NCBI GenBank assembly: GCA_020249265.1
Contig: JADCGA010000035.1
Span: 1 to 45,253 of the forward strand
From: Roseomonas sp.
GTDB lineage: Bacteria; Pseudomonadota; Alphaproteobacteria; Acetobacterales; Acetobacteraceae
Reading direction: 5' to 3'
Length of the DNA: 45,253 nucleotides
The position numbers were made by a program, and so were the translations under genes. The notes under the pieces were generated by a model. The model did not search any database and was not told where the DNA came from. It worked only from the letters and a program-made list of their open reading frames with translations. Each line of letters begins with the position of its first letter. Positions within the stretch are counted from its first letter, which is position 1. Positions 41,356 through 45,253 of this stretch are shown here, piece by piece.

Positions 41356-42342
41356 TCAAAAAGAAACCGCGAGCCCAATGGAACCGCCCGAGACATTCTG
41401 GCCGAACAGGTAGCGGCCCACGATCCTTATGCTTTGCATGTTGAAATCCCACACACCCAATTCATAGCGCCCGACATTCATCTCAATCCCGCCGCCCACC
41501 TTGCTAAGGTGATCAAAGCCAAGCGCCACCTGATCGCCGAAATAGCGCGAATGAGACAAATCCACGACCCAGCGCAGCGGGCGGCCAAACATTTCCCGAT
41601 CCATCGGCCAACGCAGGCGGCCCCAGATATTGAAGGTTTTTGCCTCAGCCTCTCCACGCACGGCGCGGGAGGTATCGCCAAAGGTCGAAAGCCGGATATC
41701 CGTATAGCGCAATTCAAGGTCAATTTCGTAGCCGGGGCGCGGAATGTTCAAATCCAGCATCAGTGACCCGCCGAGCCCATAGGCATTCATCCGCCCGCGA
41801 TCAAGAAAGGCCAAGTCGCGATCATATTTCAATTCCAGCAGGCGCCCCAAAAGGGACGCATCGGTTTCCACATGCCCAAGCGCGCCATTCAGGATGGGGC
41901 GGAAAACCAGCCCTTCAATGATGGGAAAATCCCAGCCGACCCCCACCGTGCCGGAGAAATTATTCCAGCGGGTCGGCAAGGGATATTTTGATGCGCCTTC
42001 GGAGAACACAAAGCGCGGATCGTAGCGCGAATAGCCCAAGAAGCCTTCAAGATAGAGCGGGAAATCCGGATCCACCGTAAAGCCCAGGCCGAATTGCGTG
42101 GTTTGCAGCCCGGTATCATCCTGCGAACCGCGGCTGATGCTGAGCGAGGATGCGGTGGTATCCGGCACCACATTATAGCCAAGCAAACCAAGCACCCCAT
42201 TGGCGGTTTGTTGCAGGCTATAGCCCGGAATGCCGGTAATCACGCGGCCATTGCCCTGCGCGCCTGCGGGCAAGGATGCCAGCAGGCAGAACAGGAACAG
42301 CAAAAGGCGCGCGATAAAACCCATGGAGCACATGTTAGGCAT
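41356..42342 (-). CDS. Outer-membrane beta-barrel protein, unassigned family
   Basis: The protein has 328 residues (or 322 from the ATG at 42324). It begins with a signal peptide (ARLLLFLFCLLASLPAGAQG), continues as alternating amphipathic strands rich in Gly, Tyr and Phe (QFGLGFTVDPDFPLYLEGFL, GGSLMLDLNIPRPGYEIDLE) and ends in Phe (GGSIGLAVSF), the usual signal for insertion by the BAM machinery. No specific porin or autotransporter family is recognised. Its start directly follows the stop of the C39-like gene (TGAATG), so the two are coupled. Confidence 0.75.
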   Translation of the reverse strand: MPNMCSMGFIARLLLFLFCLLASLPAGAQGNGRVITGIPGYSLQQTANGVLGLLGYNVVPDTTASSLSISRGSQDDTGLQTTQFGLGFTVDPDFPLYLEGFLGYSRYDPRFVFSEGASKYPLPTRWNNFSGTVGVGWDFPIIEGLVFRPILNGALGHVETDASLLGRLLELKYDRDLAFLDRGRMNAYGLGGSLMLDLNIPRPGYEIDLELRYTDIRLSTFGDTSRAVRGEAEAKTFNIWGRLRWPMDREMFGRPLRWVVDLSHSRYFGDQVALGFDHLSKVGGGIEMNVGRYELGVWDFNMQSIRIVGRYLFGQNVSGGSIGLAVSF

Positions 42343-42978
42343 TCATGCGCCGGGCAGCCAAATGCCGCGCCCGGCGAAAAACCGCGTGAAATCCGCAATC
42401 GGCACGCGCGCATCAGCCTGGGACGCCGCATCATGGCCGGATGGGTTATGCAGCCGCAGCACACCGCCTTCCGCACCAAAGACCAGCACCAGATGCCCCC
42501 CCTTCCCCGGCGCGGGCTCTGCCGGGCGGCGAATGGCGGGGTGGACGGAAGCGATGAATAACCCGCCATCGGCCAGCAAGGGCGGGATATCCTCGGCCAT
42601 GCGGTCAAGAATGATCTCCGCGCGCACGCCATGCGCTTCAGCCAGCCAGGTAATGGCCGGCGCATAGATCAGGCCGCGGATATGGCCATCGGGCTGCTCC
42701 ACATAGGCGCCATAGCCAGTCAGCACCTGCGCCAGATCGCGCGCGCGGGGTGGCGTGATACAGCGCGCGGCCAGCGCCATGCGCAAACACGCCACGCCGC
42801 AAAGATGGTCCGCCCAGCGCGCGTAATCGGCTTTGCTTTCCGCACCGGATTGCGCCCAGGCGGGATCATCCTCGGCCCGGCAGGCGCCGGTGATGATGGC
42901 GCCGATCAGGTCCGGCGTTTCCCATTGGCCGAAAAAAGGCAGGATTTCGGGGGCGGGCATGATGGGGGTATTACCCAT
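42343..42978 (-). CDS. C39-like cysteine peptidase-fold protein
   Basis: The 211-residue protein shows a papain-like C39 pattern: a catalytic-type cysteine in ADHLCGVACLRMAL, a histidine in GGHLVLVFGAEGG and an Asn/Asp-type residue in RLHNPSGHD. Related proteins are bacteriocin-leader peptidase-like domains or cytoplasmic cysteine hydrolases; the substrate is unknown. There is no signal peptide. Its ATG lies 8 nt inside the end of the transglutaminase-like gene, and the barrel protein follows, so the three form one operon. A second ATG at 42960 is possible. Confidence 0.75.
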   Translation of the reverse strand: MGNTPIMPAPEILPFFGQWETPDLIGAIITGACRAEDDPAWAQSGAESKADYARWADHLCGVACLRMALAARCITPPRARDLAQVLTGYGAYVEQPDGHIRGLIYAPAITWLAEAHGVRAEIILDRMAEDIPPLLADGGLFIASVHPAIRRPAEPAPGKGGHLVLVFGAEGGVLRLHNPSGHDAASQADARVPIADFTRFFAGRGIWLPGA

Positions 42979-43855
42979 GCGCGGGGGGCGCGGGCAATTC
43001 CGGGTCTTCCGGCAGGCGCCGCAGTTTCATTTCAAATAGGGTTTCGGTTTCTGCCGCTTCCACCATGCCGGAAATGGGCGCGGCGCTGGCAGGATCGGGC
43101 GCGGCGGCCAGCGGGATATGCCCGGCCCCCGCCAATAGGCCAGAGGTCGGATCAAGCCCAACCCAGCCGGCGCCTGGCAAATAGGCTTCCGCCCAGGCAT
43201 GCAATTCCGCATCATCGCGCCCGAGCATATCCGGTTCGATCAAATAGCCAGAAACAAACCTGGCGCCAAAGCCAAGCCGGCGCAGCACTTGCACCAGCAA
43301 CCAGCTTGAATCACGACAGGAACCTCGTCCTTCCGCCAATACTTGTTCGGAATCCCAAACGCCGGGTTCAGGGCGTTGCACATAGGCGATACGCTGATGC
43401 ACCAGGGCGGTGATTTCAGTCAGAAGCTCCACCGTGCCACGCGGGTCACGCGGAATTTCCGCCAAAAGCGCGGCAAAGCGCGGCCCCAAATGATCCAGCC
43501 GCTGATAGGGCAAAAGCATGTCGACAAGCCATGGCGCGGGCGTGAAGGGCCAGCTTGCGGCTTCCGGTTCCACGAAAAAATCAAAGGGATTGATGATCGC
43601 GATTTCGGCCGTGAGGTCCACCGTAACGCTGAAGCGTGCGACCGGTTCGGTCATCAACACGCGCGCCATGAAATTGCCCAGCGGGTCCTGCTGCCAATGC
43701 AGCCAATGCGCCGCGGGTTCGATATTGAGCGCATAGGATAGAATGGGCGTGCGGCATTGCGGCGCCGGGCGCAGGCGGATCAGTTGCGGGCCAAGCGCCA
43801 CCGCGCGCGCATAGCGGTAGGTGCTGCGATGGGTCAGTGAGAATCGAAGTGCCAT
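42971..43855 (-). CDS. Transglutaminase-like family protein
   Basis: The 294-residue protein has the N-terminal beta-domain typical of bacterial transglutaminase-like proteins (FSLTHRSTYRYARAVALGPQ) and the Cys-His-Asp core: GRGSCRDSSWLLVQVLRRLG, ELHAWAEAYLPGAGWVGLDP. The family acts as proteases or cross-linkers; the alphaproteobacterial branch is uncharacterised. It has no signal peptide. It is first in a three-gene minus-strand operon with the C39-like and barrel genes, an association of two papain-fold enzymes. It is divergent from the enolase-superfamily gene. Confidence 0.88.
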   Translation of the reverse strand: MALRFSLTHRSTYRYARAVALGPQLIRLRPAPQCRTPILSYALNIEPAAHWLHWQQDPLGNFMARVLMTEPVARFSVTVDLTAEIAIINPFDFFVEPEAASWPFTPAPWLVDMLLPYQRLDHLGPRFAALLAEIPRDPRGTVELLTEITALVHQRIAYVQRPEPGVWDSEQVLAEGRGSCRDSSWLLVQVLRRLGFGARFVSGYLIEPDMLGRDDAELHAWAEAYLPGAGWVGLDPTSGLLAGAGHIPLAAAPDPASAAPISGMVEAAETETLFEMKLRRLPEDPELPAPPAHG

Positions 43856-43947
43856 GGGCAGTCATTCTACCCCAGCTTCGGCGGATCAGGCGATTGACCG
43901 CAAGGCAAGGACAGCCTGATGCTGGGCCGGCAAGGGAAGGAAACGCC

Positions 43948-45045
43948 ATGACCGACCTGACCATTCGCGAAGCCAAAACCACTTTACTGCGAATGCCCTG
44001 GGCAGATGACCCATGGCTCGCCGGCCATGCGCTGGGGTCCATGCGTGATCTGGTGGTGGTGGAAATCACCACACAATCGGGCATCACGGGCATGGGCTAT
44101 CTGCATCTGCTGAACCTGCCCTTGCAACGCACCATCGGCGCCTGCATCGCGGAAGCCATGGCGCCGCGTATCATCGGGCGTGATGCCACTGCTGTTGAAG
44201 CCATATGGCGCGACCTATGGCGCGCGGCACTGACGGGCGGGCGCGGCGGGGTTGCGATGATGGCGCAATCGGCGATTGACATTGCGCTTTGGGATATCCT
44301 CGGCAAGGCAGCGGGGATGCCCTTGCATCGGCTTTGGGGGCATTACAGGTCGGAAATTCCCATCTATGGCAGCGGCTGTTTCCGGGGCGCGCGCGGCGAT
44401 GGCATGATCGCGAAAGCGAAGCACTACATCGAACAAGGCTATCGCGCCATCAAGATGCAGGTTGCGCATATTGGTGATCTCAACACGGATTTGGACAATG
44501 TGCGGCGCATGCGCGAAGCCGTCGGCCCTGATATTGATATCATGATTGATGTGAATATGGGCTGGAGTGCCGATATCGCCATCACCATGGGCCGCAAGTT
44601 TGAGGAATGTGACATCTACTGGCTGGAAGAACCCGTGCTGGCCGATGATTACGCAGGCTATCTCCGCTGCGCTGACGCGCTCGATATGCGCGTGGTGGGC
44701 GGGGAGACGCATTTTGGTCGCGCGGATTTGAAACCTTTCCTGGAAAATCCGCGCCTGCCCATTTTGCAGCCTGATCCAATGCGTGGCGGCCTGACGGAGT
44801 TGCGCAAGATTGCGACGGTTGCTGATACCTGGGGCATCACCATCGCGCCGCATCTTTTCCCGGAATCGAACGTGCATCTGCTGGCGAGCATCCCCAATGG
44901 CATTTGGGCGGAGCAGATGGGGCTTTTGGATGATGTCTTTATCAGCCTGCCGAAAATCGCCAATGGCATGATCACGGCGCCGGAAATACCGGGCCATGGC
45001 CTGGAATTCAAGCCGGAGGTGCTGAAGGATTTTGTTTTGAAATAA
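43948..45045 (+). CDS. Mandelate racemase/muconate-lactonizing enzyme family protein
   Basis: This 365-residue enolase-superfamily enzyme abstracts a proton alpha to a carboxylate. Metal ligands are visible: Asp in DIMIDVNMGWS, Glu in YWLEEPVLADD and Glu in RVVGGETHFGR; the general-base His is in GITIAPHLFPESNVHL. The usual K-x-K base motif reads KMQ (YRAIKMQVAH), so the second lysine is replaced by Gln. The pattern is closest to the mandelate racemase subgroup (sugar-acid dehydratases), substrate unknown. The ATG at 43948 has GGGAAGGAAA upstream. The frame opens earlier at 43837, but that part overlaps the divergent gene. Confidence 0.9.
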   Translation: MTDLTIREAKTTLLRMPWADDPWLAGHALGSMRDLVVVEITTQSGITGMGYLHLLNLPLQRTIGACIAEAMAPRIIGRDATAVEAIWRDLWRAALTGGRGGVAMMAQSAIDIALWDILGKAAGMPLHRLWGHYRSEIPIYGSGCFRGARGDGMIAKAKHYIEQGYRAIKMQVAHIGDLNTDLDNVRRMREAVGPDIDIMIDVNMGWSADIAITMGRKFEECDIYWLEEPVLADDYAGYLRCADALDMRVVGGETHFGRADLKPFLENPRLPILQPDPMRGGLTELRKIATVADTWGITIAPHLFPESNVHLLASIPNGIWAEQMGLLDDVFISLPKIANGMITAPEIPGHGLEFKPEVLKDFVLK

Positions 45046-45103
45046 GAAGTGCCTTGGGTAAGAGGGTGTATTCTCCACCATCGCCCTACGAAAGGAGGTA
45101 GCA

Positions 45104-45134
45104 GTGCGTGTTTTCAGAGGTGGCTCGGGGATTC
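45104..45134 (+). pseudogene. Start of an unidentified gene interrupted by an IS3-family element
   Basis: A strong ribosome binding site AAAGGAGGT (45091-45099) is followed by GTG at 45104 and ten further codons (VRVFRGGSGI) before the IS tip at 45135. The spacing of ribosome binding site and GTG is good and there is no other reason for this signal here, so a gene start broken by the insertion is likely. The remaining peptide is too short to identify. Confidence 0.4.
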
Positions 45135-45253
45135 TGAACAGCTGGGATAAGTGGATTTTCTGCCTGACCGCGGCATGATGCCGTGAACAGGAGATACCAT
45201 GACGAGACGACCACGCCGGAACCACAGCCCAGCCTTCAAGGCAAAGGTGGCGC
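45135..45253 (+). mobile_element. IS3-family insertion sequence, left end (truncated by window)
   Basis: The element begins at TGAACAGCTGGGATAAG (45135), followed by a 64-nt leader and the start of an IS3-family OrfA of a different type from the element at the left edge. Only the first 119 nt are in the window, so OrfB and the right end are unseen. The insertion lies 89 nt after the enolase-superfamily gene and seems to interrupt a further gene. Confidence 0.78.
45199..45253 (+). CDS. IS3-family transposase OrfA, N-terminal fragment
   Basis: Eighteen codons are visible, beginning MTRRPRRNHSPAFKAKVA, the standard N-terminus of OrfA of IS3-group elements whose helix-turn-helix domain binds the IS ends. 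AACAGGAGA lies 6-14 nt upstream as ribosome binding site. The gene is cut by the window edge; whether the full element is intact cannot be seen. Confidence 0.85.
   Translation, partial: MTRRPRRNHSPAFKAKVA

Noticed and set aside
1-45253. CRISPR array
   Set aside because: No regularly spaced direct repeats were seen. The only repeats of note are the three REP-like copies and the two smpB tails.

Overview
The window comes from a high-GC alphaproteobacterium, most likely Acetobacteraceae (Roseomonas-like). Three things point that way: the Fdh3-type formate dehydrogenase locus with its DUF3305/DUF3306/DUF6352/DUF6505 companions, a Bpt-type leucyl/arginyl-tRNA-protein transferase, and the order tpiA - ppiD - trpE. 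The taxonomic call is inference, because no rRNA is present.

Layout. (1) 1-140 is the end of an IS3-family element that cuts off the upstream part of a prophage. (2) 141-9507 is a compact T7-like (podovirus) late module: capsid, tail tubular A, tail nozzle B, small internal-virion-like protein, tailspike, putative small terminase, large terminase, small membrane protein and SleB-type cell-wall hydrolase. One small host-like or moron gene runs on the opposite strand. The module is preceded by about 340 nt of non-coding DNA with four consecutive stem-loops. (3) 9511-19559 is chromosomal core: bpt, penicillin acylase, TPR/glycosyltransferase, trpE and ppiD on the minus strand; tpiA, dapA and smpB on the plus strand. 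(4) 19529-22748 is a 3.2-kb AT-richer island between the 3' end of smpB and a second, synonymously diverged copy of that same 3' end. It carries an Abi-C/HEPN-like gene bracketed by inverted repeats, a HicAB toxin-antitoxin pair, a TIGR04255-family gene and gene fragments, and has no integrase. (5) 22931-26188 returns to core: a TPR lipoprotein, ispE (apparently starting at CTG), tRNA-Gln(TTG) and a PaaI-like thioesterase.

(6) 26391-41317 is a formate dehydrogenase and molybdenum-cofactor supercluster. In minus-strand transcription order it runs biotin/lipoate-ligase-like, DUF6505, DUF6352, DUF3305, DUF3306; then after a promoter-like gap torD-like, a TAT-signal small protein, fdh3A, fdh3B, fdh3C, mobB and moeA. 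A divergent multi-[4Fe-4S] protein gene lies at 37242. Beyond it come a small lipoprotein, a previously uncalled 41-aa membrane peptide, mobA and fdhD. The logic is one pathway: MoeA, MobA and MobB make and attach the Mo-bis-MGD cofactor, FdhD supplies sulfur, the TorD-like protein chaperones the TAT-exported catalytic subunit, and Fdh3ABC oxidises formate and passes electrons to the membrane b-type cytochrome. The DUF genes and the iron-sulfur protein are probable, uncharacterised accessories.

(7) 41356-45045 holds an outer-membrane barrel protein, a C39-like cysteine peptidase fold protein, a transglutaminase-like protein and an enolase-superfamily enzyme. (8) 45104-45253 is the start of an unidentified gene interrupted by a second, different IS3-family element that runs off the window.

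The strongest hunt results are the smpB-tail island with its inverted-repeat-bounded Abi-C cassette, the tandem stem-loop region before the phage capsid gene, and the conserved-looking but uncharacterised module beside formate dehydrogenase, which includes a ligase-fold protein lacking the usual catalytic motifs. All family assignments were made by reading the sequence; no database search was run.
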